Assembly (NCBI GenBank): GCA_020634855.1
Contig: JACKAU010000019.1
Span: 94,197-158,196, forward strand
Direction: 5' to 3'
Source of the DNA: Anaerolineales bacterium
GTDB taxonomy: Bacteria; Chloroflexota; Anaerolineae; 4572-78; J111
Length of the DNA: 64,000 nt
The stretch's first letter is position 1. Each line of letters starts with the position of its first letter. The translations under genes were made by a program, and so were the position numbers. Shown in pieces: positions 38,679-48,674 of this stretch. Under the pieces are notes generated by a model. That model saw only the letters and a list, made by a program, of their open reading frames with translations. It was not told where the DNA came from and ran no database searches.

Positions 38679-40724
38679 ATGCCCGAGTTCCAAGTTATTT
38701 CCGAGTTTCAACCGACCGGCGACCAACCGGTCGCCATAAAACAGCTTGTGGAAGGCTTAGAGGCCAGTCTCACTCATCAAACCTTATTGGGAGCTACCGG
38801 CACAGGGAAAACCTTTTCTATCGCCAAAGTTATTGAAAAGGTGCAAAAACCAACCCTGATCATGGCTCACAACAAGACGCTAGCCGCCCAACTTTACAGC
38901 GAATTCAAAGAGTTTTTCCCCAACAACGCTGTCGCCTACTTTGTCAGCTACTACGACTACTATCAACCCGAAGCCTATATTCCTCGCAGCGACACCTACA
39001 TCGAAAAAGACGCCCAAATCAACGATGAGATTGATCGGCTGCGACTGGCCGCGACGCAGTATTTGTTTTCGCGGCGCGATGTGGTGATTGTCGCCAGCGT
39101 CAGCGCCATATATGGTTTAGGTAGCCCAGAAGATTATGGGCAGGTGGTCATTCATTTTGAACAGGGCGGCGTCCGCAAACGCGATAAGATTTTGCGACAT
39201 CTCATAGATATCCGGTATAGTCGCAATGACTATGATCTCAAGCCGGGGACTTTTCGAGTGCGAGGCGACACCCTTGAAATTATGCCGGCCTACGGTGAAC
39301 AGGTCTATCGCGTGGAATTTTTCGGCGATGAAATCGATCGGATTACCGAGGTCGATGCCCTGACCGGCGAAGTGTTATCTCGCCAGACCCAGTTAGACAT
39401 TTATCCGGCCAAACATTTCATCACTCCTCAGGAAAAATTAGATGAAGCCCTGGTTGATATCGAACAAGAACTTGAAACTCAACTGGCCAGATTTCGCGAA
39501 GAGGGCAAACTGCTGGAAGCTCAACGGCTTGAGCAGCGCACCCGCTATGATTTGGAGATGCTGCGTGAGGTCGGCTACTGCTCCGGCATCGAGAACTACA
39601 GCCGCCCTTTAAGCCGCCGCGAACCGGGCAGCACTCCTTGGACCTTGCTTGACTATTTTCCCGACGACTTTTTGATGGTCGTCGACGAAAGCCACATCTC
39701 GATTCCTCAAATTCGCGGGATGTACGCCGGCGACCGCAGCCGAAAAGAGGTACTGGTCGATTATGGCTTCCGGTTGCCCAGCGCTCTGGACAACCGGCCA
39801 CTCAACTTTGCCGAGTGGGAAGATCACATTCACCAGATTATTTACACCAGCGCCACCCCCGGCCCCTACGAATTAGACCATAGTGAGAAAATTGTCGAGC
39901 AAATTATTCGCCCCACCGGCCTACTCGATCCGGAGGTAGTGGTTCGACCCACCAAAGGTCAAATCGACGACCTGATCGGCGAGGTTAACCGGCGCGTCGA
40001 ACGTGGCGAACGCGCTTTGGTGACCACCTTAACCAAACGGATGGCCGAAGATCTAGCCGACTATATGATGGAGTTAGGCATCAAAGTTCAGTATTTGCAC
40101 AGTGATATTCAAACGTTGGAGCGAGTCGAAATTCTGCGCGATTTACGGCTAGGGGTTTATGATGTGGTGGTGGGCATTAACCTGCTCCGGGAAGGGCTTG
40201 ATCTCCCCGAAGTTTCGCTGGTCGCTATTTTAGACGCGGACAAAGAAGGATTTCTCCGCTCAAGTTCCGCCTTGATCCAGACCATCGGACGAGCGGCCCG
40301 ACACGTCAACGGTCAGGTGGTGATGTATGCGGATAGAGTGACCGACTCGATGAAATTTGCCATCGACGAAACCAATCGACGTCGGGCCAAGCAAGAAAGA
40401 CATAATCAAGAGCATGGAATTTCGCCGCAGTCGATCATCAAACAGATTAAAGATCTGACGGCTGAAGTGGCCGCGGCCCGTGAAGAACAAGCCAAAGAGA
40501 AGATGATCGCCGAGACCAGAACCGCCTACAACATCACCGGCTCGATGCCCGCCCATGAAATCGAACATCTCATTAAGCAGCTAGAGAAGCAAATGAAGGC
40601 CGCTGCCGCCGAGTTGGAATTTGAAAAAGCCGCCTTGTATCGAGACCAAATTGGCGAACTGCGGGAGCAGTTGCAACTGATTCAGGATGCCGCCGATCCC
40701 CGACCAGCTTGGGAAAAGCTCTAA
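38679..40724 (+). CDS. uvrB: Excinuclease ABC subunit B
   Basis: Helicase-like damage-verification subunit of nucleotide excision repair. 681 residues, normal length. Walker A GATGTGKT (38-45), the damage-probing beta-hairpin YYDYYQPEAYIP (91-102), motif region DESHISIPQ, GINLLREGLDLPEV, and a C-terminal UVR motif (EIEHLIKQLEKQMKAAAAEL) for UvrC contact. GAGAGGAG precedes the ATG. The stop overlaps the next start by 1 nt. Confidence 0.97.
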   Translation: MPEFQVISEFQPTGDQPVAIKQLVEGLEASLTHQTLLGATGTGKTFSIAKVIEKVQKPTLIMAHNKTLAAQLYSEFKEFFPNNAVAYFVSYYDYYQPEAYIPRSDTYIEKDAQINDEIDRLRLAATQYLFSRRDVVIVASVSAIYGLGSPEDYGQVVIHFEQGGVRKRDKILRHLIDIRYSRNDYDLKPGTFRVRGDTLEIMPAYGEQVYRVEFFGDEIDRITEVDALTGEVLSRQTQLDIYPAKHFITPQEKLDEALVDIEQELETQLARFREEGKLLEAQRLEQRTRYDLEMLREVGYCSGIENYSRPLSRREPGSTPWTLLDYFPDDFLMVVDESHISIPQIRGMYAGDRSRKEVLVDYGFRLPSALDNRPLNFAEWEDHIHQIIYTSATPGPYELDHSEKIVEQIIRPTGLLDPEVVVRPTKGQIDDLIGEVNRRVERGERALVTTLTKRMAEDLADYMMELGIKVQYLHSDIQTLERVEILRDLRLGVYDVVVGINLLREGLDLPEVSLVAILDADKEGFLRSSSALIQTIGRAARHVNGQVVMYADRVTDSMKFAIDETNRRRAKQERHNQEHGISPQSIIKQIKDLTAEVAAAREEQAKEKMIAETRTAYNITGSMPAHEIEHLIKQLEKQMKAAAAELEFEKAALYRDQIGELREQLQLIQDAADPRPAWEKL

Positions 40725-40948
40725 TGCGTATTGCCGGTATATTTCTGGCGATCATCTCGATCCTCTTCGGCCTGCGCTTGATTGTCACTGCCTTGCAAGC
40801 CATTCTTACCGGCCGGGTTCTCGTGCGCCAAGGAATTCGGACCAAATGGCAGCCCGCTCCGGATATGAGTGAGGTTTGGAAAGTGGCTTTTCGCGATGTT
40901 TTGATGGGTGTACTGTTGATTATCCTAGGCGTGATGTTGATTTTTTAA
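40724..40948 (+). CDS. Small two-helix membrane protein coupled to uvrB
   Basis: 74 residues, MRIAGIFLAIISILFGLRLI at the start and DVLMGVLLIILGVMLIF at the end, with a basic loop between. It starts in the TAATG overlap with uvrB and is therefore probably translated by re-initiation. No family recognised. Confidence 0.6.
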   Translation: MRIAGIFLAIISILFGLRLIVTALQAILTGRVLVRQGIRTKWQPAPDMSEVWKVAFRDVLMGVLLIILGVMLIF

Positions 40949-40976
40949 TCTATAAGTGATTAGGACGTTACGTTAC

Positions 40977-41816
40977 ATGGTAGAACCTGTTTGGAAGAAA
41001 TACTTAACCGATTGGAACGAAGGCTTGGGTGTGGTCTACGAGCGGTTTGTTCTGAATGATTATCTCGATCAGTTAGTCGACACTCATCGTATCCAAACTG
41101 TATTGGAAGCCCCGTTGTATGGGATGGCTGGCGTAAGCGGCATCAACTCGGTGCGGCTGGCCGAGCGCGGATGTGATGTAACGCTGGTGGGCAATAATCG
41201 AGACCGCATGGAGGGTGTCAGAAATATTTGGGAGCGGCTAAATCTACCGGCGAATTTTGTGCGCCAACCGGATTTCAGGCAGTTGCCCTTTGCCGATAAC
41301 AGCTTCGATTTAACCTGGGAGTGGGCTGGGCTGTGGTATTTGCCCGATGCCGAACAGTTGCTCAAAGAGTTGGTTCGCGTGTCACGCAAGTTGGTGCTGG
41401 TGGCCATGCCCAATAATATTCAGGTTGGGTATTTGCTGCGTAAATATGTGATTGACCGGGATTTTTTCGAGACTATTGACGAGAGATGGGTTGATATAAA
41501 CCGTATCAAAAACACTCTGGCCGAAGCAGGTGTTTTAGTTATCGATGAAGGTGTGTTGGATGTACCGCCTTGGCCTGATACAGTGATGCCGGCGGCGGAG
41601 GTGCTTAAGCGATTAGGGATCAACAGTAAAAAACTAAATAATCAATTTACAGGGGAGGGCTGGACCTGGAGTACAATGGCCTATTATCTAGGCGAACAAC
41701 CTGAACTGCGCGATCGGGTTATGAAGTATGCTTGGTTCGACCATGCGCCAATTCCATGGCAACTGAAAACTATCTGGGCTCATCACCGTTATATATTGGG
41801 ACATGTTACTTCATAA
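40977..41816 (+). CDS. SAM-dependent methyltransferase of unknown acceptor
   Basis: 279 residues from the ATG at 40977; a GTG at 40956 would add 7. Motif I is weakened (VLEAPLYGMAGVSGINSV) but LPFADNSFDLTWEWAGLWYL fits the post-II region of Methyltransf_11 enzymes. It heads a group of surface-polysaccharide genes, which suggests sugar or lipid methylation. Confidence 0.65.
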   Translation: MVEPVWKKYLTDWNEGLGVVYERFVLNDYLDQLVDTHRIQTVLEAPLYGMAGVSGINSVRLAERGCDVTLVGNNRDRMEGVRNIWERLNLPANFVRQPDFRQLPFADNSFDLTWEWAGLWYLPDAEQLLKELVRVSRKLVLVAMPNNIQVGYLLRKYVIDRDFFETIDERWVDINRIKNTLAEAGVLVIDEGVLDVPPWPDTVMPAAEVLKRLGINSKKLNNQFTGEGWTWSTMAYYLGEQPELRDRVMKYAWFDHAPIPWQLKTIWAHHRYILGHVTS

Positions 41817-41837
41817 TCATAAAAGGAATATTTTGCT

Positions 41838-42791
41838 ATGACCATTCTTGTTACTGGGGCAGCCGGTTTTATTGGTAGTAATCTAACCGAAACGTTACTA
41901 AAGCAGGGTGAAACCGTCATCGGGCTGGACAACTTTAACGCTTATTACGATCCACAGCGAAAACGGGCCAATATTGCAAATTTTCAAAATCATCCTAACC
42001 TTCGATTTTATGAGCAAGATTTTTGTAATGCAGCAACGGTACAGCAAATCTTTAGCCAGCATCAACCTCAAGCCATCGCTCATCTAGGGGCGTATGGAGG
42101 CGTACGATATTCTATTGGTCGGGCTGATTTATACACCCAAGTCAATATTGTCGGAACGGTAAATTTACTAGAGGCGGCCCGTAATAATGGAGTCGAAAAT
42201 TTTGTATTTGCCTCCACCTCTTCAGTTTACGGCCACACCGAACAGATTCCCTTTATCGAAACCGATCCCTGCAATTTGCCGCTGGCTCCCTATCCGGCCA
42301 GCAAGAAAGCCTGTGAGGTGCTGGGCTATACCTATTACAATCTCCACAAAATGAACTTTACCGCGCTTCGCTTCTTTAGCGTGTACGGCCCTAAAAGTCG
42401 TCCCGATATGATGCCGTTTATGGTTACCGATCGCATTGTCAAAGGCGAAACGATCAAACTCTTTGACGCCGGCCAGATGAAACGAGACTGGACTTATATC
42501 GATGATATTGTCAGCGGCATTATTGCCGCATTGCAGCGGCCGCTGGGCTACGAGATCATCAATCTCGGTCGCGGCGAACCGGTCCTCATGGCCGATTTTG
42601 TGGAAATTATCGAAGACCTGACCGGTAAACAAGCCAAACTGGACACACCGCCGGCTCCTGCCAGCGAACCCAAAATCACCTGCGCTAACATTGACAAAGC
42701 CCGCCGGCTACTGGACTACAACCCCCAAATGCCTGTAGTGGAGGGCCTCACCAAACTGTGGGCGTGGTATCAAGCCGACGTAATGGATTAG
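41838..42791 (+). CDS. NAD-dependent nucleotide-sugar epimerase (UDP-glucuronate 4-epimerase-like)
   Basis: 317 residues, extended SDR. GAAGFIG (7-13) binds NAD, LDNFNAYYDP is typical of the UDP-glucuronate epimerase group, STSSVYG and YPASKKACE hold the Ser-Tyr-Lys set. It probably interconverts UDP-hexuronates. The next gene starts directly after its stop (TAG-ATG), so translation is coupled. Confidence 0.85.
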   Translation: MTILVTGAAGFIGSNLTETLLKQGETVIGLDNFNAYYDPQRKRANIANFQNHPNLRFYEQDFCNAATVQQIFSQHQPQAIAHLGAYGGVRYSIGRADLYTQVNIVGTVNLLEAARNNGVENFVFASTSSVYGHTEQIPFIETDPCNLPLAPYPASKKACEVLGYTYYNLHKMNFTALRFFSVYGPKSRPDMMPFMVTDRIVKGETIKLFDAGQMKRDWTYIDDIVSGIIAALQRPLGYEIINLGRGEPVLMADFVEIIEDLTGKQAKLDTPPAPASEPKITCANIDKARRLLDYNPQMPVVEGLTKLWAWYQADVMD

Positions 42792-43838
42792 ATGAAAAAA
42801 TACAAACGCCTCTGGATCATCCTCTTTTTGAGCATCGTGACCGTATTTGGGTTGATGCGGCTGGGCAATCTGGAATTTAGTGCGGCCACCCTGACCAGAG
42901 TTGATCCGGTCTGGTTCAGTTTGGTTTTTGTTGCTTTTTACCTGAGCGTTATCGCCCGAGGCTGGCGTTGGCGACGAATATTAAAAACAATGGGTTGGAC
43001 GGTCGGCTCAATTTATGCCATCGCTTTGCTAATGGCCGGCCTCTTTACCAGTGCCATCTTACCGGCCCGGGCTGGCGATGTCGCCCGTGTGGTCATGCTT
43101 AAGCAGGATTACAAGATTCCCATTTCTCAAGGTGTTGCTTCCATTGCCGCCGAACGCGTCTTGGATGTCTTTGCCATCCTAAGCATGGCGATGTTAAGCG
43201 CTTGGTGGGCTTTACCCGGCCGTGTCCCAGACTATGTTATTCAGTTAATTATGGTTGTGGTTGGGTTGCTGGGTTTAGGGATACTGGGTTTAGTGGTGAT
43301 ACCTAGTATAGAAAATTTTCTACGCGAAAATGCATTCTTGAAAAAAATCATTCCGGTAAAAATTTGGCCGCTGTACCAAAAACTCCTGGATTTCGGCTTT
43401 TCGCTGATTCAGGGGATTAGAATTTTGGGCCAAAATCCGAAAGCATTAATCTTCATTATCGGCGAAAGCTTTGTTATCTGGTTTTACGACGCGTTGATGG
43501 TGTACTTTGCTCTGGTTAGCATCGGTGTTTTTATCCCACCCAGCGCCACCCTGTTCACGGCGATGATTAGCGACCTGGCTACGGCCGTCCCCATTACCCC
43601 CGGCGCGCTGGGTCAATTCGATGCAACGATGATCGCTTTGTTGTCGCTGTTTGGCGTGTCAACGGCTAATGCTACTCTGGCAACCTTGCTGGTGCGCATT
43701 GCTCAGTTATGGACCTTTATCCCGGTCAGCGGTTTGGTCACCTACATTTTTGGTTTTTCCCGCGTACTCAATCTAAACAGCGCCGAGCTAGCCCGCCCCG
43801 CGACCCCAGCTCCGGCCTCGTCCGCTGTCGAAAGTTAG
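42792..43838 (+). CDS. LPG-synthase/AglD-type flippase-like membrane protein
   Basis: 348 residues, about eight helices, of the UPF0104/LPG_synthase_TM family: RGWRWRRIL near the start, FTSAILPARAGDVARVVML in the first third, and PITPGALGQFDATMIALLSL later. Relatives act in lipid or glycolipid transfer and flipping. Context suggests a role in exporting or building a glycolipid. Confidence 0.8.
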   Translation: MKKYKRLWIILFLSIVTVFGLMRLGNLEFSAATLTRVDPVWFSLVFVAFYLSVIARGWRWRRILKTMGWTVGSIYAIALLMAGLFTSAILPARAGDVARVVMLKQDYKIPISQGVASIAAERVLDVFAILSMAMLSAWWALPGRVPDYVIQLIMVVVGLLGLGILGLVVIPSIENFLRENAFLKKIIPVKIWPLYQKLLDFGFSLIQGIRILGQNPKALIFIIGESFVIWFYDALMVYFALVSIGVFIPPSATLFTAMISDLATAVPITPGALGQFDATMIALLSLFGVSTANATLATLLVRIAQLWTFIPVSGLVTYIFGFSRVLNLNSAELARPATPAPASSAVES

Positions 43839-43909
43839 ATGAGATTATTGCCCCTCAAGCAGATGAGGATTACACTTACCTCCGGATTTGTCCAGCCTTG
43901 AGGTAAGTT

Positions 43910-45766
43910 ATGCCATTTGCTTCGCAACATCTCGATAAACTTCAAACCCTCTACCGGCGCCATGCCGACTTCGTTCTGCTGCTCATCCTTTTCGTTACCT
44001 TTCGGGTGTTGGCTCTAGTCGCCTATCGGCCTGGCGGGTTGGTCTTAGACTTCTCCGACTTCTACTGGTATCGCGGCTTTGCCGAGCTAACTCACCAAGG
44101 CTATTATCCCTACGATAATCTGTGGACCACCTACCCACCGCTATTTCCGCTGGTCATGATTGCCATTTACCAAATCAGTGCGCTTTTACCACCGTGGGAG
44201 CACGCTAACTTATGGTTCACCCTGCTCTTAGGTGGATTCTTTCTGCTGTTTGAAATCGGCAATTTTATTCTGCTTTACCTATTGGCGTTAAAGCTCTACG
44301 GAGCAAAAAGTTCCGAAGTAGCCATTCAACAAGCTATCCGGCCTTGTTGGATTTATACGGCGCTCTTCGTGCCGGTTTACACCCTAACCGGCTGGTTCGA
44401 GAGTTATCCCCTCTTTTTCTTTGTATTGAGCTTGTATCTACTGCTGGAAAATCGTCCCTATCTGAGCGCTATGTTCACCGGCATCGGTTTTATGATCAAG
44501 CTCATCCCGCTACTCTTGTTACCGGTCGGGGTGCAGTTGGTTTCTCAGGTCAAATACCGCCTCTCGCTTGTCGGCGGCAAACCGACTTTCACCAAACTTC
44601 AACCCACGCCGCCCCAACCCGAAACCCAGAACACAAACCCCGAAATCATCGTCCCTTTCGATCTCCCCCGCATCGGCCTCTACTTCGCTATCTTCCTGCT
44701 GACTGTGGTTATCATCGCCATACCCTTCTACCTGATGAACCCTGACCTGCTACTGGCATCCCAGCAAATTACCGGCGCTCGGCAACCGTGGGAAACCGTG
44801 TGGGCTTTGATCGACGGCAATTACGACTACGGCATCATCCCCCTCGATATGCGCGACCTCGATTGGCGGCCGGGTGATGCGCCGCCAACGCGTATTCCCT
44901 GGCTGTGGGTGACCGCCGCTTTTGCCGGAGTTTATGCCATCTTCTACACGCGCCGGATCAACTGGTCTAATCCCCGCAATGCGCTGGCGTTCGTGGGCTT
45001 TACATTGTGCCTGTTTATGTTGTGGTCAAAGGGGTATAGTCCGCAGTGGTTGGGCTGGCCGTTATTCTTCATGGCCCTGTTGCTACCCAACCTGAGAGGT
45101 ATTACCTACGCCACCATCCTCAGCCTGGTCAACATCATCGAGGCCAACTTCTACTTTATCATGTTTCCGGAGGATCGCTGGCTGCTGGCGGCCACGATTC
45201 TGATCCGCACCGTTTTACTAGTGGTGCTGGCGGTGGAATTTTTGTGGTTGATCTGGCCCCAAGCGGTAACACCGACCGTGAGCTGGGTCAGGGGGTGGGG
45301 GTTAGCAACATTGGTTGCGTTATTACTCATCGGCGCTATCCCGGCCGCGATCCAGCTTGGCCACAGCTATTTCGATCTGCGTCTGCGCCAAAGCCCTTAT
45401 CAAGCGACTATCACCCGGTTGCAAAGCGAAGACGTGACTGGAGCGTTGCTCCTCAACAACCATTCGGTCTATGACTGGTTCTACCCCTATTTGGGCCGGG
45501 GGCAATACGACCTATTTATGCTCGATGACTTCGGCATTCCCAGCAATCCCGTCGAGGCCCGCACCCAATCGCTGTTAGAAACCATCGCCTCGCACACCGA
45601 TGTCCTCTGGATTTACGATGTCGATCCCGCCGTCACTACCCCGGCGGAAGAGGTTCTCACCGCTTGGCTCGGCGATTTACCGCCCGCTCACATTCAGGAC
45701 ATCGACGGCGGACGCTTACGATTATTCATTCTGGAGAACCAACAGCAAAACGCTACTTCGCCTTAA
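43910..45766 (+). CDS. GT-C (GT87-like) membrane glycosyltransferase
   Basis: 618 residues, about ten or more helices. DFSDFYWYRGFAEL and YYPYDNLWTTYPPLFP form the first outer loop with the acidic residues expected of GT-C enzymes; FMIKLIPLLLLPVG fits GT87. A C-terminal outer region follows from about residue 500. It uses a polyprenyl-phosphate sugar, by family. TGAGGTAAG precedes the ATG. Confidence 0.75.
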   Translation: MPFASQHLDKLQTLYRRHADFVLLLILFVTFRVLALVAYRPGGLVLDFSDFYWYRGFAELTHQGYYPYDNLWTTYPPLFPLVMIAIYQISALLPPWEHANLWFTLLLGGFFLLFEIGNFILLYLLALKLYGAKSSEVAIQQAIRPCWIYTALFVPVYTLTGWFESYPLFFFVLSLYLLLENRPYLSAMFTGIGFMIKLIPLLLLPVGVQLVSQVKYRLSLVGGKPTFTKLQPTPPQPETQNTNPEIIVPFDLPRIGLYFAIFLLTVVIIAIPFYLMNPDLLLASQQITGARQPWETVWALIDGNYDYGIIPLDMRDLDWRPGDAPPTRIPWLWVTAAFAGVYAIFYTRRINWSNPRNALAFVGFTLCLFMLWSKGYSPQWLGWPLFFMALLLPNLRGITYATILSLVNIIEANFYFIMFPEDRWLLAATILIRTVLLVVLAVEFLWLIWPQAVTPTVSWVRGWGLATLVALLLIGAIPAAIQLGHSYFDLRLRQSPYQATITRLQSEDVTGALLLNNHSVYDWFYPYLGRGQYDLFMLDDFGIPSNPVEARTQSLLETIASHTDVLWIYDVDPAVTTPAEEVLTAWLGDLPPAHIQDIDGGRLRLFILENQQQNATSP

Positions 45767-45845
45767 AAAGGCTGAGGCTAAGGCTAAGAAAACATAACCG
45801 AAACCCATAACCATTTACCTCGCCAACTATCCACCTAACCACCCC

Positions 45846-47306
45846 CTACCCAACCATCCCCGCCCCAATTTGCCGCACCAACGCCACCAAACCATCGAAA
45901 TCCGCCGTAGCGCCATTGGGGTTGACCACGCAGGCTCGTAGCAAAAATTGGCCGCGAATAGTGGTCCCCGACAGAAATGCCTGCCCGCTCAATTGCAGCG
46001 CTTCAAGCAGATTCGCGTTGAGTTTATTTAATGCCTCGTCAGTCCCCGGCCAATTTGGCGGCGCGTATCGAAAACAGACAATACTCAAATTCACCGGCTC
46101 GATCAACTCGAGGTCGGGGGCTTGCCTAACCAAGTCAGCCAGGTATTCAGCCATAGCAATATCTTGCTCAATCATTTCGGTGTAGCCGTTTAACCCAAAG
46201 TATTTAAGCGCCATCCACACCTTGAGCGCTCGGAAGCCGCGCGTTTGCTGGATACCGTATTCGCTGAACCAGGGCAAGCCGCCGACCTCGCTGTGACTGT
46301 TATCAAACCGCAGATAAGGCGGCACCAGGCTGAAGGCGTCGCGCATGGCCTCGCCATCCTTAATCATCACCAACCCAGTCTCAACCGGCATGTACAACCA
46401 CTTATGCGGGTCGAGCGCGATACTGTCGGCCAAGGCCAGAGGCGCTAATTGAGGGTGATACTGCTCTGCCAGAATAGCCGGTGCGCCATAGGCCCCATCG
46501 ACATGCAGCCACAGATCGTATTTCCGGCAAATCGAGGCGATGGCCTCAATCGGATCAATCGCCCCGGTGTTGACCGTTCCGGCGCTGGCCGCCACCGCGA
46601 TGGGGCGATGGCCGTTCGCCAAATCGTCAGCAATGGCGGCTTCTAAGACCGCAAGGTTCATGCGAAAGTCACTATCGGTAGGGATCAACCGCAGTTGCTT
46701 ACTGCCCAGTCCTAACAACTCCACGGCCTTGCGGATGCAGCTATGCCCCTCCTCGCTGGTGTAGACGATTAATTGGGCCGGAAGCCCTTGCACCCCCTCG
46801 GCGCGAACATCCAGCCCGGCCTTGACATGGCGAGCCACCGCCAACGCGGTCAGGTTGGCCATCGAGCCGCCGCTGACCAGCAGCCCTTTACTCTCGGGCG
46901 GCAGGCCAAGCAATTCTCTGAACCAGTTCAAGACCTGGTGTTCAACATAGACCGGGGCGTGATTGCCGCCGGCTACACTGGGGTTCATCATCGCGGCCAG
47001 CGCCTCGGCAAAGATGCCGATGACCGCCGGCGGCGAGTTGACCCACCCGTAAAAACGCGGATGACCGTTGCCGAAGGGATAGGGGGCGATATGCGCCGTA
47101 AATTCTTCTAAAATCGTCTCAACGTCAAGGCCGTTCTGCGGAGCAGCGGTACTACTCAGAAACGCCTCCGCCGAATCCTTGGGAAACGGTGTAAACACGG
47201 CTTTTTCGGGCAGCGTAGCTAAATACTCAGCAATGATATCGACCACCTGGTAACCGATCCGTTGGATCTCTTCCGGCGACCAGTTCCAGTTATGTTTGTT
47301 ATTCAT
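45846..47306 (-). CDS. PLP-dependent aromatic-L-amino-acid decarboxylase
   Basis: 486 residues of the group II decarboxylases. The PLP lysine is Lys302 in LDPHKWLYMP; Asp270 (HVDGAYGA) contacts the pyridine N; SGGSMANLTAL is the phosphate loop. It converts Tyr, Phe, Trp or Dopa to the amine; which one cannot be read. Its start overlaps the stop of the MFS gene (ATGA), linking decarboxylation to transport. Confidence 0.88.
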   Translation of the reverse strand: MNNKHNWNWSPEEIQRIGYQVVDIIAEYLATLPEKAVFTPFPKDSAEAFLSSTAAPQNGLDVETILEEFTAHIAPYPFGNGHPRFYGWVNSPPAVIGIFAEALAAMMNPSVAGGNHAPVYVEHQVLNWFRELLGLPPESKGLLVSGGSMANLTALAVARHVKAGLDVRAEGVQGLPAQLIVYTSEEGHSCIRKAVELLGLGSKQLRLIPTDSDFRMNLAVLEAAIADDLANGHRPIAVAASAGTVNTGAIDPIEAIASICRKYDLWLHVDGAYGAPAILAEQYHPQLAPLALADSIALDPHKWLYMPVETGLVMIKDGEAMRDAFSLVPPYLRFDNSHSEVGGLPWFSEYGIQQTRGFRALKVWMALKYFGLNGYTEMIEQDIAMAEYLADLVRQAPDLELIEPVNLSIVCFRYAPPNWPGTDEALNKLNANLLEALQLSGQAFLSGTTIRGQFLLRACVVNPNGATADFDGLVALVRQIGAGMVG

Positions 47307-48517
47307 AAGACCCTCTTTTCAGACTGGCGGTTCGACCGATTAACCCAGACTAACAAAGCCGCGAAAACAGCCGCCGCCAGAATCACCCCGGCCAGAACCA
47401 TCCAGACCACTACGTGCGGGCCAATCGACTCAAAAAGCTGGCCCATCAACCACGGCCCAATCATCCCGCCGGTACTGGCCCCGGCAAAAAACCAGGCGGT
47501 GATCTGCCCGGTGACCGTCATATTGCGTTCCGCCAGCGACAGCATCGTCGGAAATATCGAAGCGATAGACATCCCCAAGCCCAGCGTCCCCACCCACATC
47601 GCCAACTGCGACTGCGGCCACAGCAGCAGAATGAAAACACTGATCAACGCGCCGCTCAAATCCCCGGCGATAATCACCCGTGGGGTCAAACGGGTCGCCA
47701 GCGGAATCGATAATAATCGCCCTAGCGTCAGCGCGCCCCAGTAGGCCGAGGTCAGGTAAGCCGCCTTAGCCGCCGTGGTCAGGTCCAACTTAGTCGCATA
47801 GGTGTAAATCCAGCCGCCGTAACCCGCTTCTAAGCTAACGTATAGGAAGAAGAAAACCGCGATCAAGGCCACCAAGACCGGGTTACTGACCTTGGCCGAG
47901 CCATCATAGGCGGTGCGTTGGATGGGGGGGCTGGGCAGCAGCCTAAACCAGATGGCGACGGGTATAATCATCACGGCCAACACCCAATAGCCCCAGGCGA
48001 TGCCGTCGCTAATGAACAAGCCGATAATTATCGGCGACAAAAACGCGCCAACCCCAAAGAAAAAGTGCAGGCCGTTCATATATGGGCCAACTTTATCGCG
48101 GTGGACCCAGACCAGCAGCGTATTGCCGCCCACATCAACCGCCCCTTCCGCCGCCCCAATCATCACGAACACGCCCACGAGCAGCCATAAGATCGGCATG
48201 ACAGGCACTAAAAATACACTGGCCACCATCACCAACAACAGGTTGCCTATCAGCGGATGGCCGGCCATCCGGTCATACAGTCGCCCGCCCACAAAAGATC
48301 CGAGCAAATAGCCCAACGACCGGGCTATAAATAGATAGCTAATCTGGCTCAAAGTGGTCCGGGTCTGCTCGGCCAACCCCGGCAAGGTCGGCCCCAGGGC
48401 GGCCGTAACCAGCCCTAAGGCGATAAAGGCCGCATAATAGCCGGCCGTTTTTGAAAGTTTGCCCGTGATTTCCGGTTGGGCCGGTTTCAGGGAAGTCGTT
48501 GTCTCAAGTAAACTCAT
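47303..48517 (-). CDS. MFS transporter
   Basis: 404 residues, about 12 helices in two halves. An intracellular-loop motif, GGRLYDRMAGHPLIG, is a variant of the MFS GxLaDRxGRR signature, with a weaker counterpart LGRLLSIPLATRLTPR in the second half. It is translationally coupled to the decarboxylase, so amine export or amino acid uptake is plausible. Confidence 0.8.
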   Translation of the reverse strand: MSLLETTTSLKPAQPEITGKLSKTAGYYAAFIALGLVTAALGPTLPGLAEQTRTTLSQISYLFIARSLGYLLGSFVGGRLYDRMAGHPLIGNLLLVMVASVFLVPVMPILWLLVGVFVMIGAAEGAVDVGGNTLLVWVHRDKVGPYMNGLHFFFGVGAFLSPIIIGLFISDGIAWGYWVLAVMIIPVAIWFRLLPSPPIQRTAYDGSAKVSNPVLVALIAVFFFLYVSLEAGYGGWIYTYATKLDLTTAAKAAYLTSAYWGALTLGRLLSIPLATRLTPRVIIAGDLSGALISVFILLLWPQSQLAMWVGTLGLGMSIASIFPTMLSLAERNMTVTGQITAWFFAGASTGGMIGPWLMGQLFESIGPHVVVWMVLAGVILAAAVFAALLVWVNRSNRQSEKRVL

Positions 48518-48572
48518 AGTGTCTCTTCCAAATTCATCCTAGTTGTGTCACTTCAAGATTTAAACCATAAAA

Positions 48573-48630
48573 CGTAGTGCGTAGTGCGCATCATTGACAC
48601 ACCATACAATACGCACTGCGCACTACGCAA
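48573..48630. repeat. Short tandem repeat CGTAGTG facing its inverse
   Basis: CGTAGTGCGTAGTGCGCA (from 48573) and ACGCACTGCGCACTACGCA (about 48611-48629) form a hairpin-like pair upstream of the MFS gene. It is the same family as 12351-12403. Confidence 0.8.
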
Positions 48631-48674
48631 TAAGGGTATCCCGTCAGATCGATCAAGTTAGCTCAATCTTATTC

